Assembly (NCBI GenBank): GCA_016748015.1
Contig: JAAOMT010000183.1
Location: 445,877-509,876, forward strand
From: Geosiphon pyriformis
Taxonomy: Eukaryota; Glomeromycota; Glomeromycetes; Archaeosporales; Geosiphonaceae
Reading direction: 5' to 3'
Length of the DNA: 64,000 bases
Shown here piece after piece: positions 45,895 through 57,890 of this stretch (the stretch's first letter is position 1; every line of letters starts with the position of its first letter). A model generated the notes under the pieces. That model saw nothing but the letters and a program-made list of their open reading frames with translations. It did no database searches and had not been told where the DNA came from. A program made the position numbers and the translations under genes.

Positions 45895-46668
45895 CTGTAT
45901 ACAAATTTCTTATCAGCACATTTAAAAAGAAATGAAACAATTCAAAAAATACTTGAACACTATTTTTGGTCTCATATACAAAAAAACATTTAACAATATG
46001 TAGAATCTTGTAATAACTATCAAAAAAAAGAAAGAATTCACTCTACTGAATAACTGAATTCAATCAAAGTTAGACAATCTTTTAACAGAGTAGAAATTAA
46101 TTTAGTCAGACCACTACTCATTGCAAATTAAGAAAACTGTTATATTGTAGTTGCAGTAAACTATCTCACTAAATAGTATAAAACTAAAATTATCTAAAGA
46201 ACAAATACAAAATTAGCAAATTTTATCTATGAAGACATTATTTATAAACATAAATGCCCAATTGAACTTTTATCAGACCAAAAAACACATTTTGTGAACA
46301 ACCTAATACAAAAAATTTGTGAATAATTTAATGTTAAAAAACCTTTATTATTACCTTATTACTCACAAACAAATAAACTTGTAGAATGTTTTAACAGAAC
46401 ATTGTGTAATTTATTAGCCAAAGTTTTAACTAATTTTAAGCAGGAATAGAATATTTTTATTTTATCAATGTTATTGGCATACAGAATACTAAAACAAAAT
46501 ATCATAAAACACATACCATTTGATCTTATTTATGAAAGAATAGCAATACTACCAATTAATTTTATAGTAGAAACATATTTAGTACAATCTATTATTAAAG
46601 AAAACTTCCAAAAGACACTTCAATAAAAAGCTTACACTTTGCTTAATACTTTGGAAGAAAAATGATGG
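45895..46668 (+). pseudogene. Ty3/gypsy integrase fragment
   Basis: Readable pieces: the end of the HHCC finger (ESCNNYQKKE-like near 46006), then RVEINLVRPLLIAN, YIVVAVNYLTK (catalytic Asp replaced by Asn), LLSDQKTHFVNNLIQ, YYSQTNKLVECFNRTLCNLL, PFDLIYERIAILP. Gag at 45890 is followed directly by integrase, so protease to RNase H is missing. The junction may be an internal deletion of element D or the breakpoint of the inversion proposed for this locus. The right end is cut by the LTR of element B. Confidence 0.75.
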
Positions 46669-47411
46669 TGTTACTTATAGAATATAGAAAGTATATTAGC
46701 ATATAAATTAGCCAATTAAAAGTAGCCATAGTAAATGTAAAATTCCAGAATTCTTAAGATGAAAAATTGAGGAATTGAGGAATTTTAATTATGTATATAT
46801 AGTAATAGCATTAAAAGCAGAAAAGACAGATCTCTTAGTTGAAATTTCATCTAAGCAATCTTTTAAGTCATAAATATCAATAAATAATTATTTACTATCT
46901 TAATTTACTCTCCACTATCAACACTTTATGTTAACCTATATTTGACCATATTGGAACAATAGCTCTTTATTACGATTATTGATGGAATACTAACTTAATT
47001 GCCTTGGCTTATTTTTTTTTGTTATTTTTCTTTCTTTTATTTTCTCTTTTATTGTTGTATACTAATTAAGGATTAAGTGCTGAGTTACTAATGTCAGGGT
47101 ATAGTATTGGTAAAAAATCCAGGAATAAAGATAGATATTCAATTTGAGAATAGTTTACCAGAAGATTGCCAGCCACCATGCCAAGAAAAAAATTGATGGA
47201 ATTGTAATTCCGAGAAGCAATGGACAACAAACCACATTAATCTGAAAGTTAATACAGAAGCACCATTAAAAAAAGACACACTTAAATCTTTGTTTATTAT
47301 ACAAAGAACTCCATCCAAAATCTTTAGATAATTACTAACATAATTTAGCCATTGAGTACCAAGTTACTGGTTTGTTATTTGATTTGAAACCCCAAATAAT
47401 CACTTGTAATA
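46669..47411 (+). repeat. 5' LTR of element B (type I, 743 bp)
   Basis: Starts TGTTACTTATAG and ends CACTTGTAATA, followed by the primer-binding site at 47412. It contains GGAATTGAGGAATT repeats, TATATATAG near 46794 and the leader hairpin in decayed form (ACTATCAACACTTTATGTTAAC). It entered the integrase fragment of 45895-46668, right after ATGG. The repeat array is shorter than in element A. Confidence 0.85.
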
Positions 47412-47429
47412 TTTGGTGCTTTTTGTGAG
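47412..47429 (+). promoter_or_regulatory. Primer-binding site of element B
   Basis: TTTGGTGCTTTTTGTGAG, directly after the LTR. It starts with TGG after two T, as expected for a site complementary to a tRNA CCA end. The matching tRNA is not identified. Confidence 0.6.
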
Positions 47430-47473
47430 GTATAATTCTACAAAGAACTAGCATCAATAACAACCATCCAAAA

Positions 47474-49529
47474 GTGGCAGAATCAGAAAAAATAGAAACA
47501 AATCATTTAGAATTTGCCAAATTCTTATTTCAGCATTATTGTCAACATTTGAGATTAACTAACAATTATCTATTAGCAGAGTCTGTTTTCAACTTCTACA
47601 TTAATAAAAGAATCTCATATTTGCTAAAAGTGCCAGTAGAAACTGACTCAACAAGAGAAAATTTTTATAATGAATTAATTTAAAACACCAGTCTACCAAC
47701 AAATCATAATTTCACAACAATCCTAATTAAAATCAATAGAGAAATTGAACATTACACTCAACAAAAATATCTTATTATTTACACAATCAAAGGTAAAGAA
47801 AAACTACAGACATCAGTGATAACACTCCAGAAAATACAACCACTTACTTAGAAAAAAACAAAAGTTAAATCACCAATCCATCTATTATACTACTACACAT
47901 CCAAAAGTGCTATCAACATTTTATCAGCAGGCATATTCACATCAAATGTAAAAACATCATTGGCACAAATACTATTCTAAAGTAAACAATTAAAAACCAA
48001 CTTATTAGGAACCTACAGCAAATATTTTGAGAGATTTAAATTGCGATTACTGATATCATCAGGATTTTGATCACTGCCACTTCCACCAGATTTCGAAATC
48101 ACAAGTTCTTGAGAAGTAACAGAATTGGAAAAAAAGAAAAATGACAACTAGGAATATAATTATCAAAACCTGATTGTTGAAAATCCAGAAATTAAAACTC
48201 CAAATATTTAAACTCAGCAAAATCAGAATGATTCCAACCCCAATACTATTAATCAATATTTACCTCCAGTAATTGTAATCAATTAACTATCTATTGAACC
48301 AATTGCTGAATTACTACAATAGCTAATACCCCTTCAGCAATAACTACAACAATCATTTCAACAACCACTACAACAACAGCAACAAGTTATAATACCAATG
48401 GCATATGCTCCTATTACCAAATTAGAAAAATTTACTGGTAAAGAAGATAACATCCAAGTTTAGCTCAATGACATTGCCAAAGCAATTACTACTAATAATT
48501 GAGACAATGCCAGAGTTCTACAGGTCATCTCATATTTTTTCCAAGATACTGTTGATTTATGGTATCAAAGCTTAATAAACAAATCTATTACCTTTGATGT
48601 GTTTAAAACAAAGTTCTTGAAATATTTTAGCAACAATAATAGTATTAACCACTTAGCCAATATCTTCACTATTATTAAACAAAAAAAAACTGAAGCAGTT
48701 ATTACTTACCTAGGATGCTGTCATAAAAACTTGTGCCAAATACAAGCAATTAACACAAATTATTTTACAGTGTTACAGATTCTGAACCAATTCATCCATA
48801 GATTACACAGTAGCATTTTCCAATGCATATGCTCAATGCACCTGCAAACTCTTTAAGATACAGTTACCAATGCACAAGATTTTGAATCTGCCAAACTCAA
48901 AGCAAATCATGTCTAAGCCATCAATCTAGTAATAAACAGATCATCTGAATTGGATTCCAAATTAAAACAATTCAGTGATTCAATTAATCAAAAATTAGAA
49001 AAATACTTAGCTAACAATAATCAGGTCATATATTAACTACCACAATGTCACAAAAATTCCAGAACTATTGATTAGCACCAAAATCAGTTATGTTTTGTGG
49101 CAACACAATTATTATGACAGCAAGAAACACATATTTGCCACAATTGTAATAAACAAGATCATATCAGGATTGACTGTCATACCAAAATTAATAGTCAATA
49201 ATTGGGTAATTAATATTGAAACCCCAATCACAGATTTCAAATCCAATATTCTATCAACTAAACCATATTAATATTAACTCCATTACCCATAAATGATACA
49301 ACAACCAATATACATACCTCCAATCTATCAAATCCCAGCTCCAGTTATTTATCAACCACAGCCATAAGTAATTTATTAACCACAATTTATCACCACACTG
49401 CCCCAAAATTCAGCTCAGATATTCAAAAATCTAAGACCAAAAATTGTACACACCCAACAGAACTGGTGATCAGTAATGATGATGCATCAGCCAATCTCCA
49501 GCTTATTTTAGCAACCAGCAAGATTATGG
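47474..49529 (+). pseudogene. Element B gag polyprotein, truncated by element A
   Basis: The structural protein that packages element RNA. It begins VAESEKIETNHLEFAKF at a GTG where an ATG would be expected. The N-terminal domain is followed by a Gln-rich linker (near 48330-48390), then the capsid-like region 48420-49000 (KLEKFTGKEDNIQVW, VLQVISYFFQDTVDLWYQSL, FLKYFSNNNSINHLANIF, SELDSKLKQFSDSINQKL) and a zinc knuckle CHNCNKQDHIRIDC at 49136-49177. Many nonsense codons derive from CAA/CAG/TGG. The coding sequence stops at the element A boundary. Confidence 0.8.
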
Positions 49530-50375
49530 TATTACAAGTGATTATTTGGGGTGTTGAATCAAATAACAAACCCGTAACTTGGTGCTAAAAGTTATTTGCA
49601 TTAATGTTATTAATCTGAAGGTTTTGTATCTGAAGGTTTTGGGTTGAGTTTTTTGTATAATAAAGAGAGATTCAATAGTTGTTTTATTTTTAGCTTCCCA
49701 GAATCACAATTCTATCAATTCTTTTCTTGGCATGATGATCAACAATCCTCTGGTAAGTATTCCGTATCTTCTGTACGTGTCCTACCCTTTCACAGAGGTC
49801 TTTTACCAGGCAATCCTTGATGTCAATAATCTAGCACTTTATTCAACCAATTAGTGCACAACAATAAAATCAAAATAAAATAAAGAAAAGAAATAAAAAA
49901 AAATCATAAATAAGCCAAGGTGATTTTGCAAGTCAGTATCTCGTCAATAGCCATGATCAAGAGCTATTGTTCCAGTGTGATTAAGTATCAATTACTATTA
50001 ACATGGAGTGTTGATAGTGGAATTTAGGTTTAAGATACCAAATAGTTATTTATTGTGTTTGGAAGGTTGTCTAGATAAAATCTAAACTTGATGGTCTGTC
50101 TTTTTAGCTTCTAATCTTACTGCTATATATACATAATTGAGATTCCTCAATTCTTTAATTCTTTACAACAGGTATCTTGGGATTCCTGGAATCCTGCAAT
50201 TTCTTTGAGAGGAATTCTGGAATTCTGGAATTCTGTGATTTCTTGTGAGAATTCTGTAATTTCTGAAATCTTGCAATTCCTGAAAGGAATCCTGGAATTC
50301 CATATTTTACTATGTCTACTTCTGATTGGCTAATAACTATGCTAATATATATTCCCTATATTTTTATAAGTAACA
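49530..50375 (-). repeat. 3' LTR of element A (type I, 846 bp)
   Basis: Plus-strand edges TATTACAAGTGATTATTTGG and ATAAGTAACA. It contains the leader stem-loop (CTATTAACA...TGTTGATAG near 49994-50017), ATATATACAT near 50123 and the type I array at 50170-50302. Confidence 0.9.
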
Positions 50376-50391
50376 TTATTCTTTCCTTTTA
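50376..50391 (-). promoter_or_regulatory. Polypurine tract of element A
   Basis: Minus strand TAAAAGGAAAGAATAA immediately before the 3' LTR, where gypsy elements prime plus-strand DNA synthesis. A corresponding purine-rich stretch borders the 3' LTRs ending at 31639 and 36344. Confidence 0.6.
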
Positions 50392-50399
50392 ATATTGAG

Positions 50400-51440
50400 C
50401 TCTGTCGAAATCTAACTTTGTTAATTCTCTTTCTTGAAGTATTTTCTGAATATCATTTTCGAGAATTACTTGTGTTATTTAAGTCTGTAATTCTTCAAAT
50501 TGAGCATTGGTGATCTTTTCTAATTGATTACTGATAACCATATTCATTGCTTTGTTGAGTAATATTTCTGGTCGATCCTAAAATGCTGTGTATATTCAGT
50601 ATATGGCTCAGGTCTGTGTGAATAAGTTGTTTTTTCCCAAAAAATGTTCTAATTGTTGTAGTATTCTTGTGTCGAATAATTACTTTGTTTTATCTGTATA
50701 TAGATTCTGGATATTCACATATTGTCCCAAGTAAAAATAACAATAGTTTCTTGGAAATTGTTGTATCCACTAATTCCAAGTTTTTTTTAGTCAATTCTTA
50801 GTATAGTGACTCTTTTGTTGACTTTTTTATTACTAATTTTACTTTCACAATGATTTTGTTAATGGTATTTTCTGTTTTTTTCTGTGTTCTATGTGGTGAT
50901 ATCTTTCTAGTGTCTTGATATTGGATGGTTTGTTGATTAATATAATTTCTATCTCTTGGTATTGAATCAATTGAAAGAGTTGCTGTGCTAGTGAGTGGAT
51001 GTTGTCTGTAATTTCTATTTTTCTGATATTTCTTGTTGCATCTACCATGTTTTTATATATTCTTTTGATGGATTAATTTAATGTGTTATTGTCAATGATG
51101 ATAATTGGTTCCAAATCTCATGGAATTTCTTCTGGTTGGACTAATATCTTCTGTATTCCTAATTGTGGAATATTACTGGTGGATGGTAATGTGATGTTGT
51201 GGTATGATTTCAGTCGATCTCCATGTGCTGCTTTGGTTAAAATTTTGTTATCCAGTCTTAATTTGTAAGCTTCATTTCCTAGAATTTCTTCTATGTGAAA
51301 TGGTCCATCCCATTTGGAGTTGAATTTTCTATTCCATTGTTTTTCCATTTTGGTATGATGTAAGAGTACTTTGTTTCCAATTTTGAATTCAACTAGTTTG
51401 TCTGGTAGTTGATTATTTCTGTTTCTCTTGTGACTTTTGT
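50400..51440 (-). pseudogene. Element A post-integrase tail (SH3-like segment plus unrecognised C-terminus)
   Basis: 51348-51118 reads KWDGPFHIEEILGNEAYKLR, the small SH3-like domain that follows the integrase core in gypsy elements. The sequence continues as an unrecognised helical region (51048-50845: SLAQQLFQLIQYQEIEIILI) and further decayed codons to about 50400 (NAQFEELQT). The tail is about 330 residues. I do not recognise a chromodomain in it. Several stops and at least one frame change. Confidence 0.65.
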
Positions 51441-51886
51441 ATGTTATCAGCTGCTCTTTTTCATTTGTTTTCTAATGTTTCCATTAAGTCATATGTTTTT
51501 CTTAACAATGTCTCTTGGAAATTCTCTTCTGTTATTGGTTTAGTTGGATATTTGTTAACCTCTATCTCAACTGGTAATGTTGCTGTTCTACCATATATTA
51601 ATTCAAATGGTGTTGCTTGTGTGGTGTCTTGCTTCATTGTCCAATAAGCAAATAATACTGATAGTATGAACAAATCCCATTCATCTTGGTTTTCTTGGCT
51701 GAGTTTTACTATTGCTTCACACAATGTTCTATTAAATCTTTCAACTAATCCATTGGTTTGTGGATGGTATGGTAATGATAGTGGTCTCTTAATTCCGAAT
51801 CTTTGGCTTAGTTCTGCTAATGTTCTATTTACAAAATGGGTTCCTTGGTCTAATAATAGTTCTTTTTGGCTGATGTTAAGTCTCAA
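51440..51886 (-). pseudogene. Element A integrase, C-terminal part of catalytic core
   Basis: Open from 51886 to 51461: LLLDQGTHFVNRTLAELSQR holds the second catalytic Asp, SLPYHPQTNGLVERFNRTLCEA holds the catalytic Glu region, and TPFELIYGRTATLPVEIE follows. The HHCC finger and first catalytic Asp, present in element B, are missing because the preceding codons belong to RNase H (LVAFTS). Confidence 0.85.
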
Positions 51887-53020
51887 CTGGTAAATGCTAC
51901 TAGATGTTCTCTTCCATCTGGTCCTCTCTGAGATAGTACTGCTCCCAATGCTTGATCTAATGCATCAGTAGTAATAATGAATGGTTTGTTGTGATCTGAA
52001 TAGATTAATACTGGCACTTGAATGAGCTTTTCTCTTAAAATGTCAAAAGCTTTTTGTTGTATTTCCATCCATTTATATTTTACGTTCTTGGTTTGTAGAT
52101 GGTTGAGTGGCTGAGCTATTTTAAAAAAGTTTTTGATAAAGTGACAATAATAGCTTGTAAATCTCAAGAATGATTTTAGTTTAGTTATATTGGTTGGCAT
52201 GGAAAGTTCTTTACTATTTCTATCTTGTCTGGGTCTGTCTTGATATTATCTTTGCTAACTATATGTCCCAGAAACTTCAATTCTGTTTTGTCAAAGAAGC
52301 ACTTAATAGCATTTAGCTTTAACTCTGCTCATTGCAGTCTTTCGAATACTTGTTGAAGATAATAAAGATGATCATCAAATGTTCTTGAGAATACATTGAT
52401 GTCGTCCAAGTACACAACTACTGATTTCCACAATAAGCCAGTATACACAATTTCCATTAGCCATTGGAAGGTTGCTGGGGTATTGGTTAAGCCAAATGAC
52501 ATTATTTCAAATTCGAAATTCTCTTCTCTTGTAGTAAATGCTGTTTTCTCTTTATCGGCTAGATCTATGACTACTTGCCAGTAACCACTATCCAAATCCA
52601 ATATTGAAAACCATTTGTTTTCTCCAAAAGCATTGAATAACTCTTGGATCCATAAAGTTGGATAACTGTCTCCATGAGTGACTCCATTGAGTTTTCTGTA
52701 GTCTACACAAAATTTGATCTTTCCATTTTTCTTCTGGACGAGTACTACTGGTGACGACCATGAACTCATTGATGGCTGGATTAGCCTGTTGTCAAGCATT
52801 TGATTGATCTCTTGACAAATGGTTTCATGGCTTGCTGGTAGTACTCTGTATGCTCTTTGTTTGATTGGTATTGTATCTTCAGTTTTGATCTGGTGTTGGA
52901 TAATATCAGTTCTGCCAAATTTGTTTTCGCTGGCAAAGATGTCATTAAAATTGTTGAGTAACATCTTTAGTTGCATCTGTTGAAGTGGATCTAGATTTCC
53001 CATGTTCATTTGCTCTAGCT
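51887..53020 (-). pseudogene. Element A reverse transcriptase and start of RNase H
   Basis: 53009-52329 is open and typical of Ty3/gypsy RT: IPIKQRAYRVLPASHETICQ, MLDNRLIQPSMSSWSSPVVL, KIKFCVDYRKLN, FSILDLDSGYWQV, FGLTNTPATFQWLM, and an intact YLDD catalytic motif at 52401-52412. A shift near 52200 separates it from 52200-51883 (KLKSFLRFTSYYCHFIKNF, then RNase H FIITTDALDQALGAVLSQRG with its first Asp). RNase H then stops at the deletion point. RT itself is nearly intact. Confidence 0.88.
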
Positions 53021-53419
53021 ATTCTGGTTGTAACAAATAATATTCATTCCATCCATAAATTATTTGTGACATAATATCCACATATCTACATAATTGTGGA
53101 AAGTCTGGAATGGTGCTTGGTAGTTAATCCTCAATTTCAGTGGTCAAATATCCAAGAGTGGTTTCTTTCAGTATCTTTACAATATTTTTTGTATTGTTGT
53201 AAATGAGAATTTTGATATGGTTGTGGTTCTTGGCTGGTATGTGTAGATTGATAAGTCCAACTTTTCCTGTTTCACAAAGGCTTGTTTCTGCTTCAAAAAT
53301 TTGTGCCTAATCCTTTATCTTTCTTTCTATTGTTAACATGTACTGGTCATATGGTGGAATAAAAATTGCTTAACCTGTTGAAATAATTTCTCCTTGGCCA
53401 ATAATTTCTTCCTTTGCCA

Positions 53420-53875
53420 TATTAACTGATATATCTATTCTACTCATAAATCCGAATTTATTTATCCCTTTAGCTGTAATCCCTAATTCTTCCTTATTTT
53501 CCACTGAAACTAACTAAGCTATTTTAACCAAAGGCAGGAATATTGCCTGTGCTATCTTCTCATTTGGCTCTATAATATAGGCTTTTTTAAAGTTATTTTG
53601 TAGCATGGCAATGATATTTCCTACATATCCCACATCAATTATTCCTTCTCTTATATTAATCTCTTTTTTGCTAAACTACTCTTAGATGCTAGTTGAACCA
53701 TGGTTGTTGCTGGAATTTCCAGTGCTACTTTCAGATCAATGCAAGTGTGCAAATGTGGTTCCAATTTGATGGTGTCTTTTTCAGGATATTTCAGATCAAA
53801 TCCTGTGTCAGTATTATGCATGTATTCTGGCATGATACCTTCATTATTGTCACTAAACTATTTAAGTTCCTGTTT
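53420..53875 (-). pseudogene. Element A dUTPase domain
   Basis: dUTPase hydrolyses dUTP and limits uracil in newly made DNA. The five family motifs can be followed: TGFDLKYP (motif 1), SKSSLAKK (2), GIIDVGYVGNI (3), EKIAQAIFLPL (4) and KGINKFGFMSRID (5, normally a GFGS-type loop). A run of six A near 53672, seven in element B, causes a 1-nt frameshift between motifs 2 and 3. The domain sits between the Cys-rich module and RT. Motif 5 is altered in both A and B, so activity of either copy is doubtful. Confidence 0.85.
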
Positions 53876-53929
53876 CTTGGCAAGGTCAGGGAGTGCAATA
53901 TATTGTTCATAGTCTGGATCAGAGTTTAA

Positions 53930-54790
53930 ATCTGAGTTGGAATCATTGTCATTGTTATTGCCATATTAGATGAAGCTGGAACTGGTGTTTTTGTCATCAT
54001 CATTGTCAGAGTTTAAATCAGAATTAAAAATTGATTCCAATTCTGATGCACAGCTGCTGATTGGTTTCTCTTCCTTTGGGATTGTGTAGATCATGTGTGG
54101 TGGCGGATTGTAAATGAGATCACACTCATTACAATATTGGAAGTCACATGGAATCAAACAGTAGTCACATAGTCAAGTGTTTATTTTTTTCAACTATTGC
54201 TCTTGTTTTTTTCGAGTAAGTACCAACTGTTGATAGTGCTCATGGAATTCTTCTGGATTGTCCTCAATGTTGCCAAATACGTCAAATATTAGAACATATT
54301 CAAGTTCAGACAGAGATAGAGGATTGTTTTTGATTTCTAGTAGTTTACTAGTTGTCACACCTTCTGCTTTTACACTTGCCATTCTCCAGAGTTCATGTTC
54401 ATTGTGTGGATATCTTTCCAATCATCATAATGCTTGTTTCCAGGCATTGTTGATTGGTGTTTCCTTGTGTACCCAGTCATTGATTAGTATTGTATACTGG
54501 CAGGTTTTATTGCATATTCCTCCTCTTCCAGAAATGTCATTCCATATTCTTTTGTCAAGAAGAGTTTCTCCACATGCTAAACATGATGTATTATCTCATT
54601 TTCCCACTTGTTTTGGTCTTCCAAAGCATTTGACGAGGCATGCGTGGCAATAGAACTTAATTGCCATCTGGTATTTTTTATTATCACCATAGCAGACACT
54701 CATTAACGACAATTTTTTGCCACAATTGACGCATATGAGCTTTGGTCAGCGATAGCTCAATAATTGTGGTGGTGTATATGTATAAGAGAT
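53930..54790 (-). pseudogene. Element A Cys-rich module of unknown function between protease and dUTPase
   Basis: About 285 residues with repeated CxxC pairs: ICVNCGKK, YCHACLVKCFGRPK, CLACGETLLDKRIW, CNKTCQYTILINDW, then a helical stretch (54421-54194) and LCDYCLIPCDFQYCNECDLI before an acidic linker rich in Asp, Asn and Ser. Spacing suggests several zinc-binding knots. The same residues are conserved in element B (59233-59990), so this is a true part of the polyprotein and not decayed spacer. I do not recognise the family. Confidence 0.6.
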
Positions 54791-55849
54791 GTAATTGGCA
54801 GTTGGTAGTGGCTTCTCTTCCTTTGCTTTTCCTTTTCCTTTTTCTCTCTTATCTCATTCCCAAATTGGTGGTTTTTTTAAGTCATGGTTAGTGTCCCAGG
54901 CTTGGTCTGCATTCCAGGTAGGTTCTATTCTCTTCTGTTTTTCTTTGCCATTGTTATCCCATGAGAGTATTGGTGGTAGCTCATTGTGTTTTTCATTGGC
55001 CTACAAGACTTGATATGTTTTCCAGATAGGTTTTGGTTTTTCTTTTTCAAAGTCAATTAGTGGTGCTGTGGTGTTGGTAACTTTGAAGTGACCACACATT
55101 GCTGGTACTCGCGTGTGTTGACCATTCTGGCTGAGTACTAGTTCTTGAGTTATCCAATCAAGCACAGTGTTGGTTTTGGATAACCAGTTATTACCAATTA
55201 AAGCTTGGTATTGGGTGGCTTTCATTACCAGAACTTTGATGGGTACTACGATGCCATTGACTTCAATTGAAAAGTTATTGATTTCGCCAATTGGGGTTTT
55301 GGTGGCTCCATCCGTGGTGATAATTCTGGCACTGACAGTGCAATCAACTCAGTGACCTAATTAATTCATGAATTGTCATGTGATGATGCTGCCTGCTGAA
55401 CCACTGTCAAGGATTAATTTGATGAAGTGGCCATTGACCTTGATGTCAGTGTACATAGCCATGATCGGTTTCTCTTCAAGTACTGCTCTATTGAATAATG
55501 ACATATCTGATGGTTTCTCAAGTTTGAATGGGAAGATGGCATCCAAAGATTTATTTTCGGTGATTGTAGCAGGTGGGATATTATTGGTAGGTGGTTGTTG
55601 TTGTTCAATTCCCTGATTGCTGGAGGTGACATCTTCTGGAGTTACCAGAAGGCTTAAATAGTATTGGGAATTTGGGTTCTGGGTGTAACTGGTGCCCGAA
55701 TTACAAGATTGTGACCTTGATGGTAGGGTTAATAAGCTGGGGATTGGTTGGTGGACAACTATTACCGATCTCCAGTTTTGGGCAACTCTTGATCTGGGGT
55801 TTTCTGATGTCATCTGAGCAGGATTTGCTGGTGGTGTTTGAATAGTGGG
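54791..55849 (-). pseudogene. Element A aspartic protease and flanking linker
   Basis: 55813-55376 ends with LILDSGSAGSIIT: the retropepsin active-site triad D-S-G at 55400-55408, preceded by the flap-side start (MAMYTDIKVNGHFIK). The next three stops are each explained by CGA or CAA to TGA or TAA. 55225-55001 continues the fold (KATQYQALIGNNWLSKTN, the conserved C-terminal GxDWL-like strand). A Lys/Glu-rich linker leads into the Cys-rich module. Same frame as gag. Confidence 0.8.
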
Positions 55850-57829
55850 TGTTTAATAGATTACTGGTGGCTGTGGTTGATATATTACTTGTGGCTACAC
55901 CTGATAAATTGCTTGTGGTGGCAGTTGATAAATTGGTTGGTGTGTTATAGGCAGATAAGTAGGTTGGTATTAGTCTTGATTCAAGTGATAGTTCAGAGTC
56001 TGGAACTGGCAATCAGGATTTCTATATTGATTTCCTGATCATGAATTGCTATAAGTATGGCAGTTGGCTCTGATATGTTCTTGTTTACCACAGTTGTAGC
56101 AAACATGTGTTTCTGGCTGCCATGACTAATTGGATGATGACAATGGACATGACTGATTTTGGAAACAATTTGCATTTCCCTAATTGTTATGCCATTGAGA
56201 AAGCTAATAAATCATGCAATTGTTAGCTAAGTATCTCTCTAATTTCTGATTAATTGAATTACTGAATTGCTTCAATTTGGAATCCAATTCAGATGATCCA
56301 TTTATTGCTAGATTCACAGCTTGAGCATGATTAGCTTCTAGTTTAGTTGCTTCAAAATCTCTGGCATATGTAACTGTGGTTGGAAGGTCCATTGGGTGCA
56401 TTGAACATACTTGTTGTAGGATGTTACTGTGCAATTCTCTAATAAATTGATTTAAAATCTGTGGTGTTATGAAATAGTTGGCTTGGATGGCTTGTATTTG
56501 GTGTAAATTTTTATGAAAGCATCTCAAATAGATAGTGACTGCTTCAGTGTCTCCTTGTTTGATTGTTGTAAAGGTGTTGGCTAATTTGTTGATACTATTA
56601 TTGTTGCTAAAGTACTGCAAAAATTCAGTTTTGAATTCATTAAAATTTTGGGGTTTGACAGCAAAACTTTGATATCATACATCAGCAGTATCCTGGAGAA
56701 AGTAAGGGATCACTTGCATCACTTTAGCATCATCCCAATTATTGGCTGTAATGGCTTTGGCTATGTCATTTAACCAGACTTGGGCATTGTCTTCTTCACC
56801 ATTGAATTTGTCGAGTTTCGTGATGAGTGCGTAAGCCATTTGTTGTTGCTGTGGTGGTGGAAGTTGTTGTTGTTGTTGAGGCAGTACTGGTGGTGGTTGT
56901 TGTTGGTTCTGTGATTGAATGGGCTGGCCAATTGGTTCAACAGGTGGTTGATCAATAATGATAACTGGAGGTAAGTATTGATTAATTACTTCAGAGTTTG
57001 GATTGTTTTGATTTGGTAGTGTTTGAATATTCAGAGTGTTGTTTTCTTGATTGTCTAAATTTGGCTGGATTTGAAAGTTCGGAGTTTCACTTTCTGGGTT
57101 TTTTAGAATTGGGTTTTGGTAAGTAAATTTGTGATCCTCAGATTTTTTTTCTTCTTTTACTTTTTGTCCTCCTTCTGATTCAGTAATTTCCCACAGACTT
57201 GTGATTCCGAAATTCAGTTGAGATGGCGGTAATCAAAATCCTGATGGCATCGGTGATTGAGATTTAAATTCTTCAAAATACTTGCCATATGGTTCTAATA
57301 AATTCTTTTTTCTTTGTTTACTTTGAAATGGGAAATGTCTAAATATTGATGTCATGTTTGATGTGAATGCGTCTGTTAATGATATATTGATGGCACTTCC
57401 AGGAGTATAGTGGTAGGATGGGTTGTTTGGAGACTCAACTTTAGTTTTCTTCCAAGTGGATGGTTGTATTCTTTGAAGTGTTACTGCTGGTGTTTGTAGT
57501 TTTCCTTTGTCTTTATTTGTGTAAGTAATTGGGTATTTTTGCTGTGTGTGGTGTTCAATTTCTTTGTTGATCTCAGTAATGATGGATGCAAAATTATGAT
57601 TTGTGGGTAGGCTAGTATTTTGAATTAATTCATTGTAAAAAGTTTCTCTTGCTGATTTAATATTCACGGATGTTCCCAACAGATAGGCAATTCTTTCATT
57701 GACATAGAAATTGAAAGCTGATTCTGCTGATATGTGATTATGAATTAATCCCAAATGTTGACAGTAATGTTAAAATAAGGATTTTGCAAATCCTAGATGG
57801 TTTGCTCTGACGTTTTCTGATTCTGCCAC
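55850..57829 (-). pseudogene. Element A gag
   Basis: Starts VAESENVRANHLGFAKSL at GTG 57829-57827 with an early TAA at 57773-57771 (CAA or CAG ancestral). Open pieces 57754-57233 and 56620-56204 include the capsid-like region (FLQYFSNNNSINKLANTF, SELDSKLKQFSNSINQKL). The Gln/Pro-rich linker is at about 56830-56930. The zinc knuckle CYNCGKQEHIRANC (C-X2-C-X4-H-X4-C) is at 56060-56101, followed by a Pro/Gln/Tyr repeat region (QPIYQLPPQAIYQ). The frame runs without shift into protease. Confidence 0.85.
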
Positions 57830-57872
57830 TTTTGGATGGAGTTGTTGGTGCTGGTTCTTTGTAGAATTATAC

Positions 57873-57890
57873 CTTACAGGGAGCACCAAA
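57873..57890 (-). promoter_or_regulatory. Primer-binding site of element A
   Basis: Minus strand TTTGGTGCTCCCTGTAAG abutting the 5' LTR. TGGTGCTCCCTG would pair with a tRNA 3' end CAGGGAGCACCA. The donor tRNA is not identified. Confidence 0.65.

Noticed and set aside
53693-53929. Plus-strand open frames across the dUTPase region
   Set aside because: Antisense shadows; the dUTPase motifs are on the minus strand.
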